Of a stretch of DNA of 64,000 nucleotides, positions 47,425 through 55,927 are shown piece after piece. The notes under the pieces are model-generated. The model searched no databases. It saw only the letters and a program-made list of their open reading frames with translations, and was not told the origin of the DNA. The position numbers were made by a program, and so were the translations under genes. The DNA lies in the NCBI GenBank assembly GCA_017398555.1, contig JAFQFV010000008.1, positions 1 through 64,000 on the forward strand. Reading direction: 5' to 3'. Source of the stretch: Alistipes sp. GTDB lineage: Bacteria > Bacteroidota > Bacteroidia > Bacteroidales > Rikenellaceae. Each line of letters opens with the position of its first letter. Position 1 is the first letter of the stretch.

Positions 47425-47660
47425 AGATAGCTGTTGCGGATTTAGGATAGCCTTCAGGCTACGCAGTACTGCCCGCTTTTTCGAGAAAAAGCAGGGCGTG
47501 CAAAAAGCTTTCGCCAAAACTTTGTTTTGGTAGTATCTGTTGCGAGAATAACGTTGTCTGCGACAATAGAAAAACAAAAATAGCACTTCACTTTCAAGCA
47601 AGCTTGAGTGAGTGCTATTTTCATTTTTACTATCCTTGCGGATAGCGGTTATTCTCGAAA
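47425..47660. other. dense array of hairpins downstream of fabI
   Basis: No coding frame. Several self-complementary pairs follow each other: GCTTTTTC-GA-GAAAAAGC (near 47480-47497), CCAAAAC/GTTTTGG, and a long hairpin AGCACT...AAGC-AAGCTTGAGTGAGTGCT (near 47581-47618), itself inside an outer pairing CGAGAATAAC (47543-47552) with GTTATTCTCG (47648-47657). It could be a structured RNA, a fold-back element or a terminator cluster. Confidence 0.5.
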
Positions 47661-47705
47661 AAAAAATCAAAACAGAGTTCTGCACCATGCTACCTCTATG
47701 CACGA

Positions 47706-47832
47706 TTTTATCGTCAAAATGTGTTAGAGATGGTGCATCGCGTAGAAAACCCAGCGATGGATAGTACTAAAACGTACAGCCATTGCTGGGTTTTTAGGGA
47801 TGTGCCATATATGACACATTTTCACGGCAAAT
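47706..47832. repeat. palindromic intergenic element, unit C1
   Basis: TTATCGTCAAAAT at one end and TTTTCACGGCAAA at the other; GTGTTAGAGATGGTGCATC follows the left end. Hairpin AAACCCAGCGATGG / CCATTGCTGGGTTT with tip TACTAAAACGTA, the same tip as unit A. Confidence 0.75.
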
Positions 47833-47837
47833 CCCAT

Positions 47838-47960
47838 TTTGTTGTCAAAATGCGGTAGTAGGTGCACATCGTGATATAGGCACGGATGGGACATACTAAA
47901 TGTATTTCCCATTCGGGACTATGAGGGATGTGCGGCTAATGCTGCATTTTCACAACAAAA
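47838..47960. repeat. palindromic intergenic element, unit C2
   Basis: TTTGTTGTCAAAA to TTTTCACAACAAAA. Inner arms CGGATGGGACATAC and GTATTTCCCATTCGGG around AAAT. Tandem with C1, five bases apart. Confidence 0.75.
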
Positions 47961-47966
47961 TCCAGA

Positions 47967-47998
47967 TTTGGTTTTATAAATAATAATACGTATCTTTG
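47967..47998 (+). promoter_or_regulatory. plsY promoter
   Basis: TTTGG at 47967-47971 and TATCTTTG at 47991-47998, 19 bases apart; start codon at 48026. Confidence 0.65.
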
Positions 47999-48025
47999 TC
48001 CTGACACGCACGCATAATTTATGTA

Positions 48026-48688
48026 ATGACAGTAACTTATTGTGCAGTTTTATTGCTACTTATGGTAGCATATCTTTTGGGTTCTATACCGAGTGCCGTC
48101 TGGATTGGAAGGCACTACTATGGTATTGACGTTCGCGAACACGGTAGCAAGAATGCCGGCGCAACGAATATGTTGCGAGTATTGGGTATGCGAGCGGCTC
48201 TGCCTGTATTTGTGATAGATTTTCTCAAGGGTTTTGTTGCTGTTACGCTGATGGCTTTGATGCGTTTTGATGCATCTATCTCGCCGATGTGGATTATCAA
48301 TTTCAAGATTATGGCTGTAGCTCCCGTGGTGTTGGGTCACATCTTCCCTATCTTCGCATCTTTTAGGGGCGGAAAGGGTGTTTCGACACTTATTGGAGCG
48401 ATTACGGGCATACAGCCACACTTGGCGTTGATGTGTTTGGCGGTATGGGTTTTGATATTCATTTTCACCCATTATGTATCCTTTGCCTCTATGGCTGCGG
48501 GGTGTGCCTTTCCGATTTTTGTATCTATATTCTCCACGATAAACTACATTCGTCACGGGGATACATCGATAACGTTTATAATCTTCTCTGTTGCCGTTGC
48601 GGCGTTACTGATTTGGACTCACAGAGCAAATTTGGCGCGACTCAAGGCGGGCACGGAGAGTAAAACCTATATTTGGAAGAAGAGATAA
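48026..48688 (+). CDS. plsY: acyl-phosphate:glycerol-3-phosphate acyltransferase
   Basis: 220 residues, about five transmembrane helices. PlsY signatures: L-L-G-S-I-P-S-A-V-W-I-G near residue 18, H-G-S-K-N-A-G-A-T-N-M-L-R near 39, and F-R-G-G-K-G-V-S-T near 113. It makes lysophosphatidate in the inner membrane, the first step of phospholipid synthesis. Confidence 0.95.
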   Translation: MTVTYCAVLLLLMVAYLLGSIPSAVWIGRHYYGIDVREHGSKNAGATNMLRVLGMRAALPVFVIDFLKGFVAVTLMALMRFDASISPMWIINFKIMAVAPVVLGHIFPIFASFRGGKGVSTLIGAITGIQPHLALMCLAVWVLIFIFTHYVSFASMAAGCAFPIFVSIFSTINYIRHGDTSITFIIFSVAVAALLIWTHRANLARLKAGTESKTYIWKKR

Positions 48689-48713
48689 TAAAGAAACACC
48701 ATATTTTATATTG

Positions 48714-48721
48714 TAATTTTG
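48714..48721 (+). promoter_or_regulatory. promoter of acyl-CoA ligase 1, near-leaderless
   Basis: TAATTTTG ends six bases before the start codon at 48728. Confidence 0.5.
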
Positions 48722-48727
48722 TAATTT

Positions 48728-50428
48728 ATGTTAGAACAGAATTTAATTAAAATGTACGAGAAATCATTTCGTGAGAATCGCGAAATGAGTGCAGTAACTG
48801 ACTATTTCACAGGCGAGACCTACTCTTACTACGGTTTTGCAAAGGAGATTGCAAAGCTCCACATCATGTTTGACGAGGCAGGTATTAAGCCAAAAGATAA
48901 GATATCTCTTGTTGGCCGCAATACTCCGCGTTGGTGCGTTGTATATATCGCAACTATCACATACGGTGCAGTTATCGTGCCTATTCTTCAGGACTTTACA
49001 TCAAACGATATTACCCATATCGTAAACCACTCAGAGTCTCGTCTGCTCTTTTTGACCGACTCTTATTGGGATGGTCTTGACGAGGAGCAGATGCCGAAGG
49101 TCGAGGCTGTAATGTCGCTGACAGACTACCACGTAATCTTCGAGCGCGGTGGCGACAAGATGACCCGTTGCATCAATCATATGACCGAGAACTATCGCAA
49201 GCGCTATCCGAAGGGCTTTACTGCAGATGATATTAAGTATGCAGATGTACCGAACGACCAGCTCATCCTGCTCAACTACACATCAGGTACTACAGGCTAC
49301 TCAAAGGGCGTTATGCTTACTGTAAACAACCTGACAGGTAACGTTTTCTGCATTTCGCATATTGCCGACAAGAAGGGTGAAAACTTCTTCCACAAGGGCG
49401 CCAGAACGCTTGCATTCCTACCACTTGCACACGCATTTGGCTGTACAGTAGATTTCCTCACTCCGTTGGCAGTGGGTGGACATATCAACCTGCTGGGTCG
49501 TATCCCGACACCAAAGATTCTGGTGAGCGCTATACAGAAGGTGCAACCTGAGGTTATCTGCGCCGTGCCGATGATTTTGGAGAAGGTATATCGTAAGCAG
49601 ATTATGCCGCTGCTTGAGAAGGGCCCTCTGAGTATCGCTATGAAGTTGCCACTTGTAAATGAGGTGGTATTTGCTCAGATTAAGAAGAAGTTGCTTGAGT
49701 CATTTGGTGGCAACCTCCGCCTCTTCGTAATTGGCGGCGCTCCGATGAACAAGGAGACAGAGTCATTCCTGATGAAGATTCACTTCCCATTCACCGTAGG
49801 TTACGGTATGACAGAGTGCGGCCCACTCGTCTCTGTCACCGAGCACTTTGACGAGTTCAAGCCATCATCTTGCGGTCGCTATTTGAAGAATATGCTCGAA
49901 GTACGTATCGATTCATCGGACCCTCAGCACATCCCTGGAGAGATTTTGGTACGCGGTGAGCACGTTATGATAGGTTACTACAAGAATGAGGAGGCGACAA
50001 AGAACGCTCTCGATACCGATGGTTGGCTCCATACCGGCGATATGGGTACACTTGACCCAGATGGCACACTCTTTATCCGTGGTCGTTGCAAGACAATGAT
50101 TCTTACAGGTAGCGGTCAGAACATATACCCTGAGGAGATTGAGGATAAGCTCAACAATATGCCACTTGTCCTTGAGTCACTCGTTCTTGAGAATGATGGC
50201 AAGCTCTACGGTCTTGTAGTACCTGATTTCGAGACTTGCGAGAAGGAGGGTATCAGCAAGGAGGCTTTAGAGGAGATGATGAAGGAGAATCTGAAGAACC
50301 TCAACGCGCAGGTTGCCGCTTACGAGCGTTTGGTATCTATCAGCATCTACCCTTCTGAGTTTGAGAAGACACCGAAGAAGAGTATCAAGCGTTATCTGTA
50401 CAACGTTTCAAAGCTCGGTATCAACTAA
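48728..50428 (+). CDS. AMP-forming long-chain acyl-CoA ligase 1
   Basis: 566 residues of the ANL superfamily: the AMP-binding loop N-Y-T-S-G-T-T-G-Y-S-K-G-V (about 180-192), V-G-Y-G-M-T-E-C-G-P, G-W-L-H-T-G-D-M-G, and the C-terminal catalytic Lys region K-T-P-K-K-S-I-K-R-Y. It activates fatty acids with ATP and CoA (or possibly ACP). It is related to the gene at 62111-63751. Its position after plsY fits use of exogenous fatty acids in phospholipid synthesis. Confidence 0.88.
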   Translation: MLEQNLIKMYEKSFRENREMSAVTDYFTGETYSYYGFAKEIAKLHIMFDEAGIKPKDKISLVGRNTPRWCVVYIATITYGAVIVPILQDFTSNDITHIVNHSESRLLFLTDSYWDGLDEEQMPKVEAVMSLTDYHVIFERGGDKMTRCINHMTENYRKRYPKGFTADDIKYADVPNDQLILLNYTSGTTGYSKGVMLTVNNLTGNVFCISHIADKKGENFFHKGARTLAFLPLAHAFGCTVDFLTPLAVGGHINLLGRIPTPKILVSAIQKVQPEVICAVPMILEKVYRKQIMPLLEKGPLSIAMKLPLVNEVVFAQIKKKLLESFGGNLRLFVIGGAPMNKETESFLMKIHFPFTVGYGMTECGPLVSVTEHFDEFKPSSCGRYLKNMLEVRIDSSDPQHIPGEILVRGEHVMIGYYKNEEATKNALDTDGWLHTGDMGTLDPDGTLFIRGRCKTMILTGSGQNIYPEEIEDKLNNMPLVLESLVLENDGKLYGLVVPDFETCEKEGISKEALEEMMKENLKNLNAQVAAYERLVSISIYPSEFEKTPKKSIKRYLYNVSKLGIN

Positions 50429-50450
50429 GCCACAAGGCTATTAACAAACT

Positions 50451-50472
50451 AAGGGGTGGGCAACCACCCCTT
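50451..50472 (+). terminator. GC-rich hairpin after acyl-CoA ligase 1
   Basis: AAGGGGTGG (50451-50459), GCAA loop, CCACCCCTT (50464-50472). The T-run behind it is poor, so termination may be partial and lytS may be reached by read-through. I see no TTTG promoter before lytS. Confidence 0.55.
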
Positions 50473-50489
50473 ACTCTTAAAGGCTGAGA

Positions 50490-51563
50490 ATGAAGTTCAA
50501 AACACCACTTATCCGAAAGCAGACCATTGGTGAGAATGTACTCTACACCTTTGTCTTTGTAGCGGTTTATCTCATCCCCATCTTTAACTCTTTTTTGATG
50601 GCGGAAGAGCATATCGACTTCTACAACAAGGTATTTTTGGCTTGGAGTATCATCACTCCGTATCTCGTACTATTCCTGTTTAACAACTACATTCTCATCC
50701 CCTTCCTGCTCAATAAGGGGCGTATATTCTGGTATGTAGTCTCCGCCTTCTCGGTTGTAACTGCCGCCTTTACAATTATCGAGTTTATGGAGCGGGCACA
50801 CATTATCTCGGATGGTCAGGTGGAGGTGGGTATTCTGCCTCATCAGGCGACACTTGCCGACCTTTCGTGGTATTGGAACATTGTACTCTGTATATTTATG
50901 TTTGCCGCCAATATCGGTATCAAGAAGTTCTACGAATCGATGCAGAAGGATGAGGATAATGCACGTCTGGCTCGAGAGGTTATCGAGGCAGAGATGTACT
51001 ATCTTAAGTATCAGATAAATCCGCACTTTTTGATGAATACGCTCAATAATATCCACGCCCTTGTCGATATAGATGCCGAGAGTGCAAAACAGGGTATTGT
51101 CGAGCTGTCGGATATGATGCGCCACGTAGTCTATGAGTCATCTGCCGACCGCATCCCGTTTATGAAGGATATGAAGTTTTTGGAGAACTATATCGAGCTG
51201 ATGAGGGTACGTTATTCGCAGCATATCGATATTAAGTTCAACTATCCGGAGCTGACAAATATCACCGTTCCGCCGCTGGTATTTATCGTCTTTACCGAGA
51301 ATGCCTTTAAGCACGGTGTGACTCGAAACAGGCACTCATATATCCATATAGATATATCGTTAGAGGAGGATATGTTGGTGGCGACGTTTGAGAATTCGGC
51401 ACACCAGACCTCTCTAAACAGTAAAACTGACGGTGGCGTAGGTCTTGAGAATGTCTCTCGCCGTTTGGAGTATATTTATGGTAAAAACTACTCTCTCAAT
51501 ATAGTTTCAGATAGAGAGAAGTATTGCGTAACACTCAAAATACCAAAGAGTTATGAATCTTAG
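50490..51563 (+). CDS. LytS/YehU-type sensor histidine kinase
   Basis: 357 residues: four transmembrane helices (about 14-36, 45-74, 79-100, 122-146), a short coiled region, then the His_kinase domain with Y-Q-I-N-P-H-F-L-M-N-T-L-N-N-I (H179) and an HATPase part with N-A-F-K-H-G-V and G-G-V-G-L-E-N-V-S-R-R-L. No extracellular sensor domain. It overlaps the response regulator gene by 11 bases. Confidence 0.92.
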   Translation: MKFKTPLIRKQTIGENVLYTFVFVAVYLIPIFNSFLMAEEHIDFYNKVFLAWSIITPYLVLFLFNNYILIPFLLNKGRIFWYVVSAFSVVTAAFTIIEFMERAHIISDGQVEVGILPHQATLADLSWYWNIVLCIFMFAANIGIKKFYESMQKDEDNARLAREVIEAEMYYLKYQINPHFLMNTLNNIHALVDIDAESAKQGIVELSDMMRHVVYESSADRIPFMKDMKFLENYIELMRVRYSQHIDIKFNYPELTNITVPPLVFIVFTENAFKHGVTRNRHSYIHIDISLEEDMLVATFENSAHQTSLNSKTDGGVGLENVSRRLEYIYGKNYSLNIVSDREKYCVTLKIPKSYES

Positions 51564-52296
51564 CTGTATAGTTATTGATGACGAGCCACTTGCTGTCAGA
51601 CAGATGGAGAGCTACATCTCCAGAGTACCATTTCTAACGCGACTTGAGAGCTTTGACAATGCTGTAGATGCCCGCAAGTGGTTAGATGATGGCAATAGTG
51701 TCGATATAATCTTTGTCGATATCAATATGCCGGAGTTGTCGGGTGTTGATTTTGTGCGAGGGCTTGAGAATCAGAGCATGGTCATCTTCACCACTGCATA
51801 TTCGGAGTATGCCATCGAGGGTTTTAAGCTCGATGCGATAGACTATCTGCTCAAGCCATTCAGCTTTGACACCTTTGAGCGTGCTGTAAATAAGGCACAC
51901 TCTGTAGCCGAGCTGCTCGCACTTCGTAACGGTGCGAATGAGGAGAGTAAGGTACCTATCAGCGAGCATAGTGCCGACAAGGAGTGTATCAGCATCCGTG
52001 CCGACCATAAGACTACCCTTGTGCGCTACTCGAACATTGTCTATTTGGAGAGTGCAGGAGAGTATATCAGGCTCCACCTTGCCGACAAGACAAAATTGGT
52101 GACACTCTTCCGTATGAAGAATATGGAGAACGAGCTGCCGTCAGACCGATTTATAAGGGTTCACCGCTCGTATATCGTCAATATCGAGCATATTACAGGC
52201 TATACGAAGGGTCGAGTATTTCTGACCGACGATGAGTATGTGCCGATTGGAGAGAACTACAAAGATGCTTTCACATCTATCGTTGATAAATTATGA
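51553..52296 (+). CDS. LytTR-type response regulator
   Basis: 247 residues: receiver domain with D10 and E11, phospho-acceptor D56 (F-V-D-I-N-M-P) and Lys in L-L-K-P-F, then a LytTR DNA-binding domain (about 145-247: V-Y-L-E-S-A-G-E-Y-I-R-L-H ... F-I-R-V-H-R-S-Y-I-V-N). Its stop overlaps the GH109 start by four bases (ATGA), so the enzyme is part of the same translational unit. Confidence 0.93.
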   Translation: MNLSCIVIDDEPLAVRQMESYISRVPFLTRLESFDNAVDARKWLDDGNSVDIIFVDINMPELSGVDFVRGLENQSMVIFTTAYSEYAIEGFKLDAIDYLLKPFSFDTFERAVNKAHSVAELLALRNGANEESKVPISEHSADKECISIRADHKTTLVRYSNIVYLESAGEYIRLHLADKTKLVTLFRMKNMENELPSDRFIRVHRSYIVNIEHITGYTKGRVFLTDDEYVPIGENYKDAFTSIVDKL

Positions 52297-53687
52297 GAAA
52301 ACTGCTTGCGCTATTAGCCATCGTTTCTACCCTACTTTTAGGCGGTTGCAACAGTTATAGCGACTACCGAATGGTCGATGGAACGATTGTATATAACACC
52401 CCTGAACGTGCTGCAGGTCAGCAAGATATGCTCGGTTTTGCGGCAGAGCCTATAAAGACCGTTCGTGTCGGTTTTATCGGTCTTGGTATGCGTGGTCCGG
52501 GCGCTGTAAGGCGTTGGTGCAGTATCGAGGGCACTGAGATTGTTGCCCTCTGCGACATCAATCCTGAAGGTATAGCGAAGAGCCAAAAGTATATCGCCGA
52601 TGCAGGTCGCAAGCCCGCTGCCGAGTATTGTGGCTCGGAGGATGCGTGGAGGCAGTTGTGCGAGCGCGAGGATATCGACCTTGTCTATATTATGACCGAC
52701 TGGAAGAACCATGCACCGATGGCTCTCTACGCCATGGAGTGTGGCAAACATGTGGCTATTGAGGTCCCTGCGGCGATCTCTATGGCGGAGATTTGGGCAC
52801 TTATCGAGACCTCGGAGCGCACCCGCAAGCACTGCATACAGCTCGAGAATTGTGTCTATGACCGCTTTGAGATGACCGCTCTCAATATGGCACAGCAAGG
52901 TCTGTTTGGCGAGATACTGCACGTTGAGGGTGCATATATACACTGTCTGTCGGAGTTTTGGGACCGCTACTACAATAATTGGCGACTCGACTTCAACCGT
53001 GAGCATGCAGGCGACGTCTATCCTACTCACGGCATTGGTCCGATTTGTCAGGTGCTCAACATCCACCGTGGCGACCGTATGAAGAGCCTTGTGGCGATGA
53101 GCACGAAGGCTGTTTCCGGCGCTAAATATTGGCAGAAGCTCTTCGGCGAGCCTTGCAGTGAGTTTGCCAATGGAGATCAGACCACAACACTCATCAGCAC
53201 AGAGCGTGGTAAGGTTATCCAGCTCCACCACAATGTGATGACACCTCGCCCATACTCACGCGACTACGCCCTTGTCGGCACTACAGGCTATGCGTCGAAG
53301 TATCCCGTGCAGTCATTCCTCCTCGGTGAGCATACCGTGGGTGATGTAGATATCGAGAACCTCAACAGCCACCGATGCGTATCTGATGATGTACGCAAGC
53401 AGCTTATGGAGCGTTACAAGCACCCCGTAACTGCGCACACCGAGGCTATGGCAGCGAAGGTTGGCGGACACGGCGGTATGGACTATATTATGGACTACCG
53501 ATTGGTATATTGTCTGCAGAATGGTCTGCCGCTCGATATGGATGTATATGACCTTGCCGAGTGGTGTTGTCCGATAGAGCTTAGTGCAGTATCTATCAAG
53601 CACGGCTCAGCCCCTGTAGCCGTTCCGGACTTTACTCGTGGCGGTTGGGATAGGATTGACGGCTATCGTCACGCGTGGAGAGAGTAG
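52293..53687 (+). CDS. GH109-type NAD-dependent glycosidase lipoprotein
   Basis: 464 residues, lipobox LLGGC-N (C19). After the linker N-T-P-E-R-A-A-G-Q comes a Gfo/Idh/MocA Rossmann domain V-R-V-G-F-I-G-L-G-M-R-G-P-G-A-V, E-I-V-A-L-C-D-I-N, C-G-K-H-V-A-I-E-V-P-A-A, then Y-P-T-H-G-I-G-P-I-C-Q-V-L-N. This matches GH109 alpha-N-acetylgalactosaminidases, which use tightly bound NAD+ in a redox-elimination mechanism. It is exported, so probably acts on host glycans or mucin-like substrates. Coupled to the two-component pair. Confidence 0.88.
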   Translation: MRKLLALLAIVSTLLLGGCNSYSDYRMVDGTIVYNTPERAAGQQDMLGFAAEPIKTVRVGFIGLGMRGPGAVRRWCSIEGTEIVALCDINPEGIAKSQKYIADAGRKPAAEYCGSEDAWRQLCEREDIDLVYIMTDWKNHAPMALYAMECGKHVAIEVPAAISMAEIWALIETSERTRKHCIQLENCVYDRFEMTALNMAQQGLFGEILHVEGAYIHCLSEFWDRYYNNWRLDFNREHAGDVYPTHGIGPICQVLNIHRGDRMKSLVAMSTKAVSGAKYWQKLFGEPCSEFANGDQTTTLISTERGKVIQLHHNVMTPRPYSRDYALVGTTGYASKYPVQSFLLGEHTVGDVDIENLNSHRCVSDDVRKQLMERYKHPVTAHTEAMAAKVGGHGGMDYIMDYRLVYCLQNGLPLDMDVYDLAEWCCPIELSAVSIKHGSAPVAVPDFTRGGWDRIDGYRHAWRE

Positions 53688-53688
53688 G

Positions 53689-54138
53689 CTAATAAGCCAC
53701 CTTCGGGAAGTGAGGCAGGCGTCGATAACCCTCGGCTGTCAGTTCGGCGCAGAGGTGCTTATGACCATTTGTAAGGATGATATAACGCGCCTTGAGCACC
53801 GCATTATAGCGCACCGCCTGACTCCACACCTGCTCGGTGATATTTACCTCGGGGGCCTTGCACTCAACAAGGATTACGGGGGCAAGGTCGTTGCCCACCA
53901 CAACAATATCGGCACGTTGAGCCGTTCCGTTGAGAGTTACGGGATACTCCTGCGCGATAGAGTGTGGCAGCACCCCGCAGTGGGAGATTAAAAAGGCAAT
54001 AGCGTGCCTTCTAACCCTCTCCTCGGGCGTTAAAAGCAGATATTTTCCGCGCAGAGCATCCCACACAAACTGCTGACCATCAATAACTTTCGTATTGAGG
54101 TCTATGGCAGGAAAATTGATTTGTGAGGCTTTTGGCAT
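53689..54138 (-). CDS. stand-alone HSDR_N-type nuclease-fold protein
   Basis: 149 residues matching the type I restriction enzyme R N-terminal domain found alone in many Bacteroidetes genomes: R-A-D-I-V-V (first acid), V-I-L-V-E-C-K-A-P (E-x-K), then Q-A-V-R-Y-N. The PD-(D/E)xK core is complete. There is no helicase, methylase or specificity gene next to it, so it is not part of an evident restriction system. Promoter TATCTTTG on the minus strand (54174-54181). Confidence 0.82.
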   Translation of the reverse strand: MPKASQINFPAIDLNTKVIDGQQFVWDALRGKYLLLTPEERVRRHAIAFLISHCGVLPHSIAQEYPVTLNGTAQRADIVVVGNDLAPVILVECKAPEVNITEQVWSQAVRYNAVLKARYIILTNGHKHLCAELTAEGYRRLPHFPKVAY

Positions 54139-54159
54139 CGCTATTTACAAATTAGTTAT

Positions 54160-54181
54160 TACCTTTGTAATTGCAAAGATA
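54160..54181. promoter_or_regulatory. overlapping face-to-face promoters
   Basis: The plus box TACCTTTG (54160-54167) and minus box TATCTTTG (54174-54181) point at each other with six bases between, forming a near-palindrome. Each start site falls in or beside the other's -7 box, so only one polymerase should be able to bind at a time. Confidence 0.6.
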
Positions 54182-54189
54182 TAAATTTT

Positions 54190-55488
54190 ATGAAGATTAT
54201 CCTACATCTACTCGCTATATTTGCCCTTGGCTCGCTCAGTGCGCAGAGCCTTGCAGAGCCATTTTCGGGCACAGAGCCTCCACGCAGCATCATAACCCCT
54301 TATGGTCGGGCTGTTGATGCACAGAGTGGAAATTCTGCGCAGTCAAACTATGTTGCTAAGCTCGCCGAGTGGGTCATCTCCGAGGATGGTCGCGAGTATA
54401 GCAGTTCCTTTGCCGTGCCTGTTTGGTGGCTCAATCGTCAGGTTATTGTTCGCGTAGGCAGTTCAACCTCCTCGTATGAGGTGCTTGTGGATGATAAGGT
54501 TGTAGGCTCTGCCGCATCGGGTGCTACACCTGTAGAGTTTAACGTCACAAAGTTGGCAAAGGAGGGTCGCCATACGCTGAAGGTGCGACAGACCGATGCC
54601 GAGCAGAATCGTGTCAATGCCCTTGTGCGTGCAGGTGTTCAGCCTAAGATTGAGGGTATTGAGGTTATCTGCCAGCCATCTATTCGCGTGCGAGATATAC
54701 TCTGCGCAACAACGATAAATAATAAAGGTGAGGGCGTTGCCGAGTTTGGTCTGGTTATAAAGTGTGACGCGCTCAACCCAAAACGTGCCCGCATCGGCTA
54801 TACTCTGCACCTGAACGACACGACCGTTCTTAGTCGCGGCTTTAAGGATGTTGCACTCGATATGCGCCGCGAAGATACGGTGAGATTTATGGCTATCGTT
54901 CCGCAAAATAGTCTGTGGAGCATCAAAAATCCGCACTCGCTCACCCTCGACATTGAGAGTCGTATGGACAATCGCACTGTGGAGTGTCTGCGCCATAAGG
55001 TTGGCGTGCGTGCAGCAGATATGGCAGAGGGGCAGTTCTGCCTCAACTACCAGCCGCTTCCACTTAAACTTGGCGACTATAACCCGTCACAGCCACTCGC
55101 AGAGCAGGTCTCTAACGAGATAAACGGTCTGGTTATTCCGGCATATTACGCAACAGAGTCACTGCTCGATAGTTGCGACAAGGCGGGTATTCTGGTATTT
55201 GTCCAGACCGCTATCGACACCATTCCGCTTGGCGAGAGCATCCGCCGTGGCGGCAACCCGAGCAACGACCCATTTTGGCTTGAAACCTACCTCTCATTTA
55301 ACCGCGCAGCCTACTACACCACACGCCACCATCCGTGCGTTGTCGGCTATGCTATCGCTGCGGGAAAGAGCAACGGAATCAATATCTACGAGAGCTACTT
55401 GCTGCTCAAAGGTATCGAAAAACGCCTCCCGATTATCTATGAGGGCGCCGGCGGCGAGTGGTGCAGCGACGAAATCACCATTCGCTAA
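54190..55488 (+). CDS. degenerate GH2-like secreted protein
   Basis: 432 residues with a signal peptide (cut near LSA-QSL). The order is sugar-binding jelly roll (about 20-150), immunoglobulin-like domain (about 155-275) and a shortened barrel-like part (about 285-432) with G-D-Y-N-P, L-L-D-S-C-D-K-A-G-I-L-V-F, D-P-F-W-L-E-T and the H-H-P-C-V-V-G-Y line where GH2 enzymes have N-H-P-S-V-x-x-W-x-x-x-N-E. The acid/base N-E pair is replaced (A-I-A-A-G-K-S), and the barrel is too short to include the nucleophile. Probably a non-catalytic binding protein or a decaying gene; the frame is intact. Confidence 0.65.
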   Translation: MKIILHLLAIFALGSLSAQSLAEPFSGTEPPRSIITPYGRAVDAQSGNSAQSNYVAKLAEWVISEDGREYSSSFAVPVWWLNRQVIVRVGSSTSSYEVLVDDKVVGSAASGATPVEFNVTKLAKEGRHTLKVRQTDAEQNRVNALVRAGVQPKIEGIEVICQPSIRVRDILCATTINNKGEGVAEFGLVIKCDALNPKRARIGYTLHLNDTTVLSRGFKDVALDMRREDTVRFMAIVPQNSLWSIKNPHSLTLDIESRMDNRTVECLRHKVGVRAADMAEGQFCLNYQPLPLKLGDYNPSQPLAEQVSNEINGLVIPAYYATESLLDSCDKAGILVFVQTAIDTIPLGESIRRGGNPSNDPFWLETYLSFNRAAYYTTRHHPCVVGYAIAAGKSNGINIYESYLLLKGIEKRLPIIYEGAGGEWCSDEITIR

Positions 55489-55552
55489 CACGCTGATTTA
55501 CTGCGACTTCAATAAATTGCGATATTTTTTATAAAAAATTTTTACAAAAAAG

Positions 55553-55584
55553 TTTGGATAGAAGTTTTTTTTGCTCTATCTTTG
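55553..55584 (+). promoter_or_regulatory. tRNA-Lys promoter
   Basis: TTTGG at 55553-55557 and TATCTTTG at 55577-55584, 19 bases apart, 34 bases before the tRNA. Confidence 0.7.
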
Positions 55585-55618
55585 CACTCGCAATCAGGGA
55601 TTAAAACTGATATGTAAT

Positions 55619-55691
55619 GCCTCTTTAGCTCAGTTGGTAGAGCACGACACTCTTAATGTTGGGGTCCAGGGTTCGAGCCCCTGAGGGGGTA
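55619..55691 (+). tRNA. tRNA-Lys (anticodon CTT)
   Basis: The cloverleaf folds: acceptor GCCTCTT with AGGGGGT, D arm GCTCAGTTGGTAGAGC, anticodon arm CGACA-CTCTTAA-TGTTG with anticodon CTT, T arm CAGGG-TTCGAGC-CCCTG, discriminator A. CCA is not encoded. Its last 14 bases are duplicated at 58336-58349 as the far end of an inserted element. Confidence 0.93.
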
Positions 55692-55693
55692 CG

Positions 55694-55728
55694 AAGGACG
55701 AAAATCACAACGATTTCCGTCCTTTTTT
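55694..55728 (+). terminator. tRNA-Lys terminator supplied by the element
   Basis: The stem 55694-55706 with 55712-55724 (one mismatch), loop of five, is followed by T6. It directly follows the duplicated tRNA end. Confidence 0.8.
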
Positions 55729-55927
55729 CGTATAAATACGCTTGGTTTGGCGGTGTTCCGTGGCGGAATTAGGCAAAATCAAACCCCTCCGCAACATTTG
55801 TTGAACCTATGCTGAACCAAAAGAAAAATTGCGTGAACCAAAAATATTTACTTTTACAACTTAATTACTATGATATTTTTACTATCTTTGTAAAAAGATA
55901 ATGAGATAATAATATAATCTATAAATA

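Noticed and set aside
53689-54138. HSDR_N protein as part of a restriction system with the R-M-S gene at 55928
   Set aside because: They are on opposite strands, 1.8 kb apart, separated by a GH2-like gene and a tRNA, and the R-M-S protein already has its own nuclease domain.
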